The translations under genes were made by a program, and so were the position numbers. Below are positions 1 through 9,709 of a DNA stretch of 60,000 bases, piece by piece. This DNA comes from Cryptomeria japonica. Lineage: Eukaryota; Streptophyta; Pinopsida; Cupressales; Cupressaceae. The stretch lies in the NCBI RefSeq assembly GCF_030272615.1, contig NC_081407.1, positions 264,666,574 to 264,726,573 of the forward strand. Direction: 5' to 3'. The notes below the pieces were generated by a model. The model worked only from the letters and a program-made list of their open reading frames with translations. It did no database searches and was not told the origin of the DNA. The first letter of the stretch is position 1, and each line of letters opens with the position of its first letter.

Positions 1-360
1 GTGATACTAGTAATATTGTTGTAGGTGTAGTTTTGAGTCAAGAAAATAGACCAGTTGCATTCTTTAGTGAAAAAATTAAATGAAACTAAGAAAAAGTACT
101 AATCTTGTGATTTGGAGCTTTGTGCATTAGTACAGGCACTTAGGAAATGGAGACACTATCTCCTTCCTAAATAATTTGTTGTTTACATAGACAATCAAGC
201 ATTAAGTTTCTAGAATTCATAGGATAAGCTCAGTCATAGGCATGTTAAGTGGGTTGAATACTTACAGTATTATACTTTTACTCTTAAGCACAAGAAAGGA
301 CAATGTAACAAGGTAGCCGATTCTTTGAGTAGAAGGCTTCTCACAGTATAGGAGGTATAG
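1..360 (+). pseudogene. Ty3/gypsy RNase H fragment (pol, 5' truncated by window edge)
   Basis: Translating from base 2 gives DTSNIVVGVVLSQ followed by RPVAFFSEK, the start of a Ty3/gypsy RNase H. It then runs through LELCALVQALRKWRHYLLP, VVYIDNQALSF and LKHKKGQCNKVADSLSRR. RNase H removes the RNA strand during reverse transcription. There is a one-base frameshift in the A-run near 70-77, and in-frame stops at 100 (TAA), 172 (TAA), 211, 220, 349 and 358 (all TAG). The frame is continuous with the integrase downstream, so this is the end of one pol polyprotein whose protease and RT lie left of the window. Dead copy. Confidence 0.88.
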
Positions 361-1686
361 GTACAAAGTATTGGTATTGATTGCTTTAAGACTATGTATT
401 TTGATGATGATGACTTTGCTGATATATATAAAGTTTGTTTAGATTTTGAGAACCATTTCCATCATGAGTATGTTGATTATACTTTGCAAAATGGTTTGTT
501 GTTTAAAGGTGGACATTTGTGTGTGCCCAAGAGCTCCATGAGGGATAATTTGATTCAAGAAAAACATAATGGGTGTTTGAGTGGACATTTTGGTCTCAAC
601 AAGACCTTAGAGTTGGTGCAACATTTCTACTATTGACCTAAAATGTAGCGTGATATCAAGAGGTATGTGGAGCAGTGTATGGTTTGTCAGAAAGCCAAAG
701 GTACCTCTTCCAATGCTGGTTTATATCAGCCTCTTCCTATTCCTACTAGACCTTGGGATTGCATTAGTATGGATTTTGTAGTACGATTGCCTAGAACTAA
801 AGCAGGTTTTGATAGCATCTTTGTTATTGTTGATAGATTTAGTAAAATGGCACACTTTTTTCCTTCTAACACTACACATGATGCAAGCCATATTGCTTAT
901 CTTTTCTTTAAGGAAGTAGTTAGAATCCATGGCTTACCTATAAACATTGTTTCAGATAGGGATGTCAAATTTCTTGGTCATTTTTGGAAAACATTGTGGA
1001 AGAGATTGGGTACTAACCTTTCTTTTGGATCAACTTATCATCCTCAGACTGATGGCCAAACTGAGGTGGTTAATAGGACTCTTGGAAATCTTTTAAGGTT
1101 CTTAACAAAGGAGTATGGATAGAGTTGGGATCAGCTCATTCCATAGGCATAATTTGCTTAAAATGATAGTGTAAACAAGTCCACTGGTAAGAGTCCTTTT
1201 CAGGTGGTTTATGGTATGCACCTAAGGGGTGTTATGGAGTTGAGAGATCTTGGTGATTTTTAGAAGAAGAGTGGAACAACAGATGACATGGCACAATCCA
1301 TGAAAGAAGTTCATGACCAAGTACGAAAGTCTCTTCAAGAAACTACTCAAAAGTTTAAGGACAGAGTGGATGCAAAAAAGAGGGACATTCAGTTTTCAGT
1401 TGGTGATTATGTCATGGTTCATTTGAACAAGTCTAGATTGCAAAAAGGAGTTCCCAGCAATCTCCAAATGAGGAGGATAGGTCCTTGCAAAATATTGGCT
1501 AAGTATGGTTCTAATGCTTACAAAATTGATTTACCTACCAATCTTTCTTTGTCTCCTATTTTCAATGTTTCAGATTTGGTAGCATTCAAGGGTCCACTTC
1601 CTCAAGAGCATGCAAGAGTTTCAGATGTGTTCCAATCACTTTCAGACTTTCCTTTACCTCCTCCATCCATCCCTCAAGCTGAATAG
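361..1686 (+). pseudogene. Ty3/gypsy integrase (zinc finger plus DDE core)
   Basis: Integrase of a Ty3/gypsy retrotransposon, which joins the cDNA copy to host DNA. The HHCC finger region shows HNGCLSGHFGLNKTLELV and CMVCQKAKG. The catalytic core shows [11 protein letters not shown] (Asp at 772-774), [11 protein letters not shown] (Asp at 955-957) and [13 protein letters not shown] (Glu at 1063-1065), so all three DDE residues survive. The C-terminal part has VGDYVMVHLNKSRLQ and KLGPC-like RRIGPCKILAKYGSNAYKID. The frame stays the same from about 80 to 1848 and is broken only by stops: TGA 634, TAG 646, 1120, 1144, 1261 and 1684, TAA 1150 and 1159. The stop at 1144 falls in the family motif LPQAEFAYN, where the ancestral codon is Gln. 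Confidence 0.93.
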
Positions 1687-1848
1687 GTGTTGGACTCCAG
1701 AGTTTCCAAGAAGACTCGCCATCAAGTGTATATGGAACATCTCATCAAGTGGAAAGACAAACCACTTTCAGATGCTACTTGGGTACCTGAGTCTAAGTTT
1801 TCTCAAGCTGGAATTTCTTCTTCTTTGTTGCCTCAAGGAGTCACTTGA
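1687..1848 (+). pseudogene. Integrase C-terminal chromodomain (chromovirus)
   Basis: Directly after the TAG at 1684, in the same frame, comes VLDSRVSKKTRHQVYMEHL then IKWKDKPLSDATWVPESKF, ending at TGA 1846. This is the chromodomain at the integrase C terminus of chromovirus-type Ty3/gypsy elements, thought to steer integration to particular chromatin. The aromatic residues of VYMEHLIKW and ATWVPE are kept. It assigns the element to the chromoviruses; I cannot name the clade from this fragment alone. Confidence 0.88.
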
Positions 1849-1858
1849 CTTCTTTGTC

Positions 1859-2345
1859 TTTGGGGGAGTATGGTGCAGGAGCACCTAGTCTTGCTCATGC
1901 TCTCCATTTTTAAGTTTTTATTGATTAAGTCTTGTCATAGGTTTCTAATGTTGTCTTAGGTTTTTATTAGTCTTTTCATGAGTGTTTGATCTCATTCTAT
2001 GTTTGAGAGATCAAGTTTTGCCTTGCAAGGTTTGAGTTGTCAGTTTTGTGCTCCTAGGCCCAAAATGGCTAAAAAATGGAAATTTGCCTTATAAGCCTAG
2101 TTATACTTTGGAAAGTATTGGATCATGTTTAGGAAGTGTTTTTTATCATGTCCAAATGTCTTAGGAAGGTTGGGTATGTTTGGTTTCTCACTTTTCTACT
2201 TGGAGCAACAAAAGTTGTCATGTTTGCTTGTGCAAAATTGTCATTTTGGACATTTTCTTGTAAAAACAAGACAAACTTGCTATGTGTTCGTACAGGACTT
2301 AGTAACTACTTCAAAATAGTATTTAAATTCCTTCCTCTTCTTTGA
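1859..2345 (+). repeat. Polypurine tract and start of the chromovirus 3' LTR
   Basis: Eleven bases after the pol stop, TTGGGGGAGTA (1860-1870) is a polypurine tract, followed at 1871 by TGGTGCAGGAGCACC, a plausible LTR start. The first bases form a small hairpin (GGTGC 1872-1876 with GCACC 1881-1885). A TATA-like TATTTAAATT sits near 2320. The far end of the LTR could not be placed, because the 5' LTR is outside the window and no terminal CA with a target duplication stands out. Confidence 0.55.
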
Positions 2346-4140
2346 AATGGTTTTCTTTTGTACTTTCAAAAAAAAATCCAATTGAGAGCAACTTTTCTAG
2401 TTTTTAACATGGCTTTTCCTCCTTGGGAATAACAATCTGTACAAAATCTTTCCATTTCCATAATTTTCTTTTTGAAGAGATATCTTATTGTATATTTAAT
2501 TCTCTCCATCTAATTGGTTTGACAATCTGACATTTGGGAGTTGTTTGTAAATAATCTTTTCAGTTTTGTGAATTTGTTGCCATGTCAAGGGTTTTGGGAT
2601 CAAAAATGCATTCACTTGACTAGTTCCAGGTCTGGGCTCCCAAAATGGACTTAGTCAAGTTGATTTGCATATGTACAGTGTATATATGTTCTACACTTAC
2701 CAAAGGTGTTGTTTGGAAAGTAGATGAAAGCTTTTACTAGGCAAGTTTCTCTAACTTGGCTAGTATGCACTTAAAGCTCATGGTTTGGACTCAAAACACA
2801 ATTTGAGTGATGCCAAACAAAGCTAATATGTCTACACACTTCCTTGTGATGGTTTGAAGATGATTGGTGTTCCAAAACAGTGGCAAAGTTCCTTAAGAAA
2901 ATAATTTCTTGTTCATGGCAGCGAGTACCCTATTTTGGGATTTTTAATGGTTTTGAGGCAAAGACAGCTTGTGGTTGAATTAATGCTCAATGGAACTGCT
3001 AAAAGTGTTTTTTTTTCAGTATTTTCAATGTGTTTGTATGACTAGGAAGGAAGGTTTAAATTTGTGTGAAGTTCCAAGCACTTAAAATTCTGAAAATCAT
3101 ATTGTACTGTTGTCACAAGGGTTTTGACAGTCATAATTTTGGGTTTTTCAGTTTCAATGCCATCTATTTTACATTATGATTGTAGGGTAGGGTTGAAGAA
3201 TAGATTAAAATGTTGTTGCAGAGGTTTGTTTTGAGGAAGGAGACAAGGTTCAAATTTTTTGAGTGTTTTACCAAACACTAAGTTGCCAAACCCTCACAAA
3301 ACCCTTGTTTTGAGGCTACAAAATAGGACAATCATAAATTGACCTTCCCAAGACCTCTCTTAGCACCAATTCATTACTTTGGCTAAAAGGGTGCTCAAAA
3401 ATATACACCTTTTTCAGAGATTCCAAAATGGGAGTGAGTAATGAGCAAAATGGTGTTTCAAGAGGGTTAAAAAGGGTTCCTCCCTTGTAGCCCTGTTTTG
3501 GGAAAAAATTAAGATTCTGATTGAAGTAAGTTTTGTTGACCTTGTAAAACCTTTTTAAATTAGTCCAAAACAACTTTGGAAACCTTGTGAAGCCCTCAAA
3601 ACTCCAGTTTAGAACTTTGGGGATTTGGACCTAGTATGGTGATGTGAGCAACGTTGAGGAGCTAACTCCAAATAAGCGGTTTTAAATCAAGATAAAAGGG
3701 TAAAACTTGCAAATATTCCTCAAAACATGTTTTGAAAGCTTGAAAACTCCCAAGTAATAATAAATTTCATATGCAAAGCGAGCAGAAGACAAAGATGGAG
3801 AACAACATCTATTTGAGCAAGGTGGAGTATGCTTGAGTAAAGGAAGTGAACTAAAATGATAGGGTGATTGCCTGAGAAGAGAAGTGATGAATAGAGAACA
3901 ATAAAATTTGATATAGAAAACACACATTGAGCACAAAAACTAACCAATTGGTTGATTCTAGCAAGTTTTAGGCATATTGGCAACTTCTCACTCAATCTCC
4001 TTATCATAAAGGGAAAAAGAGTTTTTTCTCTATGGAAGCACATTCATTTGTAAAATAATATGTTAAAGGCTCAAATGAAGAATATTTATTTCTATCTATA
4101 GAAGAGAAGTATCAAGAAATATCGGGAAGACTGGAAGAGA
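2346..4140. other. No gene recognised; probably LTR remainder and unrelated repeat
   Basis: AT-rich sequence with no conserved reading frame on either strand. Short open frames (for example 3316-3573 minus and 3720-4043 minus) lack recognisable motifs. Some of it is probably the rest of the chromovirus 3' LTR. The junction with the copia element to the right lies before about 4150. Confidence 0.5.
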
Positions 4141-4149
4141 AGACAACAC

Positions 4150-4521
4150 TACATGCTAAAGTTGAACCAAGATCATGGATCGTCAATTCTAGATTCTCAA
4201 ATCACATGACCGGGGGAAAAGACAAGTTTATCACTCTGAAGAAGTATGATGGTGGATCAATGAAATTTGTAGTAGAGGAAGCTACACCAATTTGTGAAAT
4301 AGGAAGTATCTTGATTGATGGTAAGCATAAAATCAATTATTTTTATTATATAGAAGGTTTGAGACATAGTTTGTTGAATGTTAGTCAGATGTGCAATAGA
4401 GGTTATGAAGTTATGCTCACAGATACTAGATGTATGATCATGATAGGTTGAATGTTAGTCAGATGTGCAATGCAGATTATGAATTTGTACTCATAGATAC
4501 TAGATGTATTATCATGACAAG
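4150..4521 (+). pseudogene. Ty1/copia protease and gag-pre-integrase remnant
   Basis: The frame reads EPRSWIVNSRFSNHMTG, the copia protease active-site region, which is normally W-hydrophobic-DSG-CSRHMTG. The catalytic DSG has become NSR at 4185-4193, so the protease is dead. It continues as ITLKKYDGGSMKFV, IGSILIDGKHKINYFYYIEG and LRHSLLNVSQMCNRGYEV, the gag-pre-integrase region upstream of copia integrase. Sequence from 4374 on is duplicated in tandem, which also breaks the frame. Confidence 0.85.
4374..4521 (+). repeat. 74-bp tandem duplication inside copia pol
   Basis: Unit 4374-4447 and unit 4448-4521 both start TTGAATGTTAGTCAGATGTG and both hold GATACTAGATGTAT followed by ATCATGA. They are exactly 74 bp each and differ at about ten positions. 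As 74 is not a multiple of three, the duplication shifts the pol frame. Confidence 0.9.
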
Positions 4522-4589
4522 TTAGTAGTTGAATAAATTAGGACAAGTGGACATGTTTATTATATAAAAGACAAAAGTGGAAACATATG

Positions 4590-5185
4590 TTAGCAATGAA
4601 TTTTAGTTATGGCATAAGAGGATGGGACATGTTAACTTTGATAACATGATAAAGATTACTAGTTTTAAGGCAGTAAAAGATTTGTAAAAAATTATCAAGC
4701 CTATTAACATTATGTGTAGGGAATATCAATTGGGTAAGAAAACAAGAAGAAGTTTCAAGAACAAGGAGTATTCTATGTTATATATGTTGGAGATAATTCA
4801 TACAGACTTGTGTGGCCTTACAATGACAAGCGGACTTAATGGTTAAAGGGTTAAAATAAGAATAAATCATACAAAGACACCTTATGAGTCATGGTATTGA
4901 AGATCACCTGTTGTGAAATATTTTGGAATCTTTGGGAGCAAGTGGTATATCAAAAGAGATAAGAATGACCTCAAAAATTTTGATACCAAAGTTGATGAAG
5001 GAATATTCTTGGGATATTATACAAATAGAAAAGTTTGTTGGTGCTACAATAAGAGATTAAACAAGATAGTGGAGAGTACAAATGTGAAAATATGTGAGGT
5101 ATGGGATCACACTGCCCCTAAAATTGTTCAAGAGATCAAATTTGAGATCATTCTTGCTATTTTAAATGAAAAGATAAAACCATAA
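4590..5185 (+). pseudogene. Ty1/copia integrase, strongly decayed
   Basis: The core is barely readable, but the C-terminal part is clear: TPYESWY, VVKYFGIFGSKWYIKRDK, FDTKVDEGIFLGYYTNRK and CYNKRLNKIVESTNVK match the copia integrase C-terminal region that leads into RT. Several frameshifts and stops lie between 4590 and 4850. It is the same element as the protease fragment upstream and the RNase H at 5946-6531. Confidence 0.8.
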
Positions 5186-5383
5186 GGAAATAAGGAAGAC
5201 AAATCAAATGAATAAGAAAAATAAGGTAAAGAAGAAACGAAGCAAGCAATCAAGACCCTGAAATATGTGCAAAGTAATAATTTAGAAGATTAGATAATCA
5301 AAGACAAGAACAAAAGAGTTCAAAAAAGAAGTGTTACAAAGGTAAATGAGCAAACTAATAGTTGTTTTCTTTCACTCATTTAA

Positions 5384-5475
5384 CCTAAATCATATGAAGA
5401 AGCAAGCAAAGAAGAAAGTTGGGTTAAAAAAATGGAATAAGAATTGAATCAAATACAAAAGAATCAAACTTTTTT
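5384..5475 (+). pseudogene. Ty1/copia reverse transcriptase N-terminal stub
   Basis: Reads PKSYEEASKEESWVKKME, stop, ELNQIQKNQTF, the start of copia RT (normally EALxxPxWxxAMxEELxxIxKNxTWxLV). The rest of RT, including the YVDD active site, is missing: it is replaced by the repeat at 5480-5925, after which the sequence resumes at the very end of RT. Confidence 0.8.
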
Positions 5476-5571
5476 AACATACTTAGCTTGAGAAATAAAT
5501 ATTTCATCATTCAACATGTCTTGACCGTTATATCTTACCACTTCTAGACTTGATATTATCCAAGATGTGTG

Positions 5572-5921
5572 TGTTGGACACTGCTATCATTACGCCAAAA
5601 TATCGATCTGTCAATGAACACCACAAAAGCTAGAGACAAGGATCCATGGGAGGCATCTAAGCTCATGTCTCAAATCCCAAGGCCATTGCTAAACATGTAT
5701 TATGAACTAGAGGTAGTTCAATCCCCCCTCAGCACGACCCATGGGATTTGAACCTGTAACCCAACACTCTAATAGAACTTGTTGGACATTGTTGTTGTTA
5801 CACCAAAGGATTGAGCTATCAATAAATGCCACAATGGCCAGAGACAAGGATCCACGGGAGGTGGTTAAGCACATGTCCCAAATCCCAAGGTCAACACTAA
5901 ATGTCTATTATAGACTAGAGG
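5572..5921 (-). repeat. Tandem dimer of a SINE-like repeat (reverse orientation) inside copia pol
   Basis: Two 142-bp copies (5572-5713 and 5780-5921) share TGTTGGACA at the left, GACAAGGATCCA in the middle and ACTAGAGG at the right; the period is 208 bp. On the minus strand GGTTCAAATCC (5754 to 5744) fits the polymerase III box B of tRNA genes, and TAGCTCAATCC (5818 to 5808) resembles box A, 64 bases upstream. That suggests a tRNA-derived SINE head followed by a body, present as a circularly permuted dimer. No A-tail or target duplication was found, so class assignment is tentative. It sits where the copia RT core should be. Confidence 0.5.
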
Positions 5922-5929
5922 GTAACAGT

Positions 5930-6531
5930 GTGTTTGGTTACAAGATTTCAAGCTATTTTGAAGAACACTCATGATCAAGAAATGAGGAGGATTTTTAGAT
6001 ATTTGAAAGGAACTCAAAATTTTGGCCTATGGTACAAGAAGGATGAATATTTCATGTTGAAATCATATATGGATGTTGATTGGGATGGAAGTGTTAATGA
6101 TAGGAAAGTACCAATAGTGATGCATTTTTTGGGGAGATAGATTGGTTTCATGGATGAGTAAGAAAAAGAATCAGTGTTATTCCACTATAAAAGTTGAATA
6201 TATTGTCACAACATCTTGTTGTACTCAATTTTTGTGGATGAAGCGGACTCTTAAGGATATCAAAGTAGTGTATGATGAAGCTATTCCTTTTATGTGTTAT
6301 AATACTGATGCTATAAACATTTCAAAGAATCTAGTTATGCATTCAAGAACTAAACATATTAAAATTTGTTATCATTTCTTGAGAGAGAAGGTTTCAAAGA
6401 AAGAAGTCGGACTAGAATATATTACTATGTCAGATCAGGTAGCAGACATTTTTATGAAGGCTTTGGTGAAGGATACTTTTGAGTATCTCGGGAAAAAGTT
6501 AGGGGTTATTGTCCCTCCTTTTTCTAACTAG
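5930..6531 (+). pseudogene. Ty1/copia RT end and RNase H
   Basis: Reads MRRIFRYLKGTQNFGLWY, KSYMDVDWDGSVNDRK (the usual TDADWAG changed to MDVDWDG), WMSKKKNQCYSTIKVEYI, CCTQFLWMKRTLKDI, CYNTDAINISKN, MHSRTKHIKICYHFLRE and DQVADIFMKAL, ending at TAG 6529. This is the standard C-terminal half of copia pol. One frame change near 6138 joins two long open parts. The 5946-6531 part is better preserved than the integrase upstream. Confidence 0.93.
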
Positions 6532-6544
6532 ATGCATTTTTAGT

Positions 6545-6818
6545 GGTGCATCTTTCCAAGGGGAGACTTAGCACTTATCCTTGTCTCCTAGATTGACATT
6601 GTTGCTGCTCTTAGGGGGAGAAGTGGTGCAAGTTGGTCAGTATAGTTTTTAGTGGCCTTTGTCATTGTTATAAAATGGGGAGAGATAATTGTTGTGAGAT
6701 TGGAGAGAGAGTTGTTATGAGATTGAAGTGATTTTTTGTGAGATTATTGTGGGGAGAGAGAATTTTTGTGAGGTTATTAGGATCATATTGGTGTTGCCAT
6801 TAATGAAAAAGGGGAGAT
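6545..6818 (+). other. Copia 3' leader with repeated polypurine tracts; PPT at 6806-6818
   Basis: Between the pol stop and the LTR lie at least five G-rich purine tracts: AAGGGGAGA (6558-6566), AGGGGGAGAAG (6613-6623), TGGGGAGAGA (near 6676), TGGGGAGAGAGA (near 6750) and AAAAAGGGGAGAT (6806-6818). The last sits directly before an LTR start and is the functional-type PPT for plus-strand priming. The middle part also repeats the words TTGTTGTGAGATT and TTGTTATGAGATT. Confidence 0.65.
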
Positions 6819-6873
6819 TGTAGGAGATTGTTAGAGTTTATTGATAGCATGAGCTTGTATGGTTATCATTTAC
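6819..6873 (+). repeat. Truncated copia 3' LTR stub
   Basis: TGTAGGAGATTG then TTGATAGCATGAGCTTGTAT matches the first bases of the complete LTR at 11619, apart from an 11-base insertion. Homology stops at about 6873, so only about 55 bp of the LTR remain before an unrelated repeat. Confidence 0.75.
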
Positions 6874-7399
6874 AAAATTGATACATGGGGACCAAACTAA
6901 GCTATGATGTACTACTACCCTCTAAACTGGCTTGTCCCTAAGACTACTAAGCTCTCGATGATCATGCCCTCTTATCCGCAATGATGGTGGTGACACCCTC
7001 CTATTAACTTCACCATTATTAGAGGTGGTGGAGGTCTCATGACTCCTCCACTCTTTGTATGTGCCCTCTAAAACCTCCCAAAAGAGCTCTAGTGATAGCT
7101 ACTCGCTTGTTGTCTAGGTGGTACTACTAACTTACATAGTTGTCACTAATATCATGTCTCCTATATAGAATGGTATAAAAATGCCATGGTACCTACTACA
7201 TCACACTACTAAGAAACCATAGCCTACTGAATGATCTCCTCTACATACCATACCAATGGATGGTGCTATCCCTCTCACCCATGACATCTTGCAACTACCT
7301 TCTGAGAGATGTTATCTTTGCATCTCTCACTATAATAGTCCCCTACAATACCCCTATATGTACAACCCTATCCTAAACCTATGCTTGTAGGTTAGCTAC
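6874..7399. other. No gene recognised
   Basis: CT-rich sequence on the plus strand with no supported reading frame. It may be the degraded C-terminal or 3' part of the minus-strand mobile-domain pseudogene that follows. Confidence 0.4.
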
Positions 7400-8705
7400 C
7401 TTCCCATCATCCTATCCCTATCCCTTCCCTCCTCCATGTTCTTATGGCATGGGATAATCCTATCCTTATGTACCAAGTTGATTATGGATCTGTAACCCCT
7501 ACACTCTATCTTGTGGTACCCCTCCTCATCCTCATAGTGGTCAAGGTGCTAATCCCACCTATGGAGCTATCACATATCCCTTATCTCCTCCATCCCCAAC
7601 CTTTACCTAATCCCTCCTCCTTCTCCACCCTTGACCTAATCCCTCCTCCTAAGCCACCTCCTTGGTTGAGGATCATCATTGTCATCCTCTATGAAGGCAT
7701 GCAACTCTCCTAGACCTTTAAGCCATGGAAAAGGATGCATCATAAACCAAGCCTCAAACTCAAGAGTTATACCTATGTTTGTTATGTCCCTTCTTAGATC
7801 CCATGGTACTAGTTTAATGGCCTAGAACTCTACCAATGCTACATCATATGATAAGGTAGGTTCCCACTATGGCATCTCTTGCATCATCTACACAAACTCT
7901 ATTGATCCTCATCGTGGTCCATGTATCTATCTAAACTATACGGATACCTGATCTAGCAGATGCCTCTTGATAATATACCAAGTTTGACTAATGAGCCACC
8001 AGGTTTGAAATAAAAATGGGATTTTTGTGTCATCGTCCTTCCAATCCTTGCAATCTAGGTATGGTCTCTAGATGATTGTATAAATGTCATCGATAACATG
8101 CCTCCAATACTCCATCTTACCTAGCTTAGGCTGGGCAGTGATCATGTTATACATGTACATAGGGATGTCTTGACCCATGGAACCTCATGCATACTAGCCT
8201 CAAAAGTGTTATATGCTCATAGGGACATACATGGAGTAAAGTAACCCCTTTTGATAAACTCGCAACATCCATATAAACAAACTAATATAGATCATGGTAT
8301 AAGTGTTCTAGCAAGAAAGGACCCCAAGAGAATTGAGTCCCATCCATGATCATGTGCTCTAGAGTGTGGACCCATCCAGTACCAAAACCATGAGTTTGCC
8401 TGCTAGGGAAAATTTATGCCTCAATGACCCCTACTAGAACTAAGGGGAGTGGATCGCATCATGCTACCATCTCCCTCCAAATAACTGCACCATCTTATTT
8501 GATAGCCAAACCCTCATTATCAAAAGATCAATGCAATGCATCTGCATCCCCATATCGGTCATATACAACTAGCTCTCTTACAATAGGTATTTGTAAGATC
8601 CACCAGATGTTCTCCAAAGTCACCAACATCTCCCAAATCAAGAGATGAAATGAGTTGTTCTTTTTGTCCCATCTCTTTATAAATGTAGATAGCATCCCTC
8701 AATTA
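7400..8705 (-). pseudogene. Plant mobile domain (PMD, MAIN-like) pseudogene
   Basis: On the minus strand from about 8705 the frame reads LSTFIKRWDKKNNSFHLLI, WEMLVTLENIWWILQIPIV, VYDRYGDADALH, then FSWGPFLLEHLYHDLY and LLHVCPYEHITLLRLVCM. These match the plant mobile domain (aminotransferase-like, PF10536): the RWxxxTxTFHLxxGEMTxTLxDVxxLLGLPI start and the SWGxxxLxxLYxxL and LLQLWxYEHI blocks. The domain occurs in the MAIN/MAIL proteins and in several plant transposon families. A frameshift near 8160 moves the rest to another frame (KMEYWRHVIDDIYTII and later EAWFMMHPFPWLKGLGEL), with many stops. Whether it was host or transposon cannot be told here. Confidence 0.7.
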
Positions 8706-8939
8706 GCCCTAATCCAGAGCATAAAGGTCACATGTCATAGGCCCACCATGCTTAGGAGGTCGTAATCACCCTCAATTAAATTTGGCTACATCTATTGTGA
8801 ATGGGGAAATTATTCCCATGGTATCAATGGTACCAAATTAGCCTGCAATCACTATGTCAACAAAACCCTAATCAACTAGCCAATTGTCAATTTTATCAAT
8901 CATGCAGTTTATCCTATTAGTTATGCTTTTTAAATTTTA

Positions 8940-9190
8940 AAAAAAAACATATTTATTTAGCATATATGCATCTTTACTGCAAATACATATTTTAATCTTA
9001 CATATATGTATCTTTAGGCAAATACGTAGCATCAAGCTGTCAAATACGCACCAAAATTTCAAAAATTCATCAACAAAACACATACACATTTTTACATGAT
9101 AAAAATTCAAGACTAAGCATACATGCTGCCAAACACGCATTTTTGTGCTAAATACACATCTTTAGCTAACAAAAATGCAAAAACAATCCT
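8940..9190. repeat. Degenerate short-word repeat, AAATACGCATC type
   Basis: Words such as CATATATGCATCTTTA, CATATATGTATCTTTAGGC, AAATACGTAGCAT, AAATACGCACC, AAACACGCATTTTT and AAATACACATCTTTAGC recur at irregular spacing over 250 bp. No coding frame is supported. It is probably a worn minisatellite-like part of a retroelement leader. Confidence 0.45.
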
Positions 9191-9709
9191 ATAGCATTTT
9201 TACAAAACCTACCTTCAAGACCTATTAATGATGCCATAAATACACAAAATTGACAAAAGGGTTAGACAAATATCAGCTCACCCATGTCCTTTGGCTTGTT
9301 GTACTATTGCAATCACTCAAATTTGTGCATATATTCCTGGCATCTCTATTGCTCTACTCTCCTTTTCTCTACTTTTCTTTGGTCTCAATCTCTCAAATGC
9401 ATGAGATGCAAATGAGTAAAATGACCCTCCTAGTCCCTATATATAGGTGTTGAAACCCTAATTGGTCATGCTAGCTTTCCAAACTCCTGCATAACCTTAG
9501 TGACCTAATCTTAGTTCATTCTTTTCTTTTTTGACCTCATTTTTTGTTGTCTTTGCATAGTCTATCCATCTCTTATTATCAAGAGATTGTTTGAACCTTT
9601 TTACAATTTTTTCACCTAATCTCTCAAGGGGGAATACCACCTTCCAAACTGGGACATGTATTAGTTGAATTTGTATTCTTTGAAACAATGTGATAAATTG
9701 CATTGTCTC
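9191..9709. other. No gene recognised; probably gypsy internal 3' region
   Basis: No supported frame on either strand. It ends at a polypurine tract that abuts an LTR, so the right part is probably the non-coding 3' internal end of a Ty3/gypsy element. Confidence 0.4.

Noticed and set aside
3316-4043. Minus-strand ORFs of 84-107 codons as genes
   Set aside because: Overlapping frames, no motifs, no start context and no conserved neighbour.
5741-5820. Box A and box B suggesting a tRNA gene
   Set aside because: No cloverleaf arms or anticodon stem can be paired; boxes are 64 bases apart in a repeated unit. Kept as SINE-like instead.
7444-7713. Proline-rich 89-aa plus-strand ORF
   Set aside because: Antisense shadow of the C-terminal part of the minus-strand mobile-domain pseudogene.
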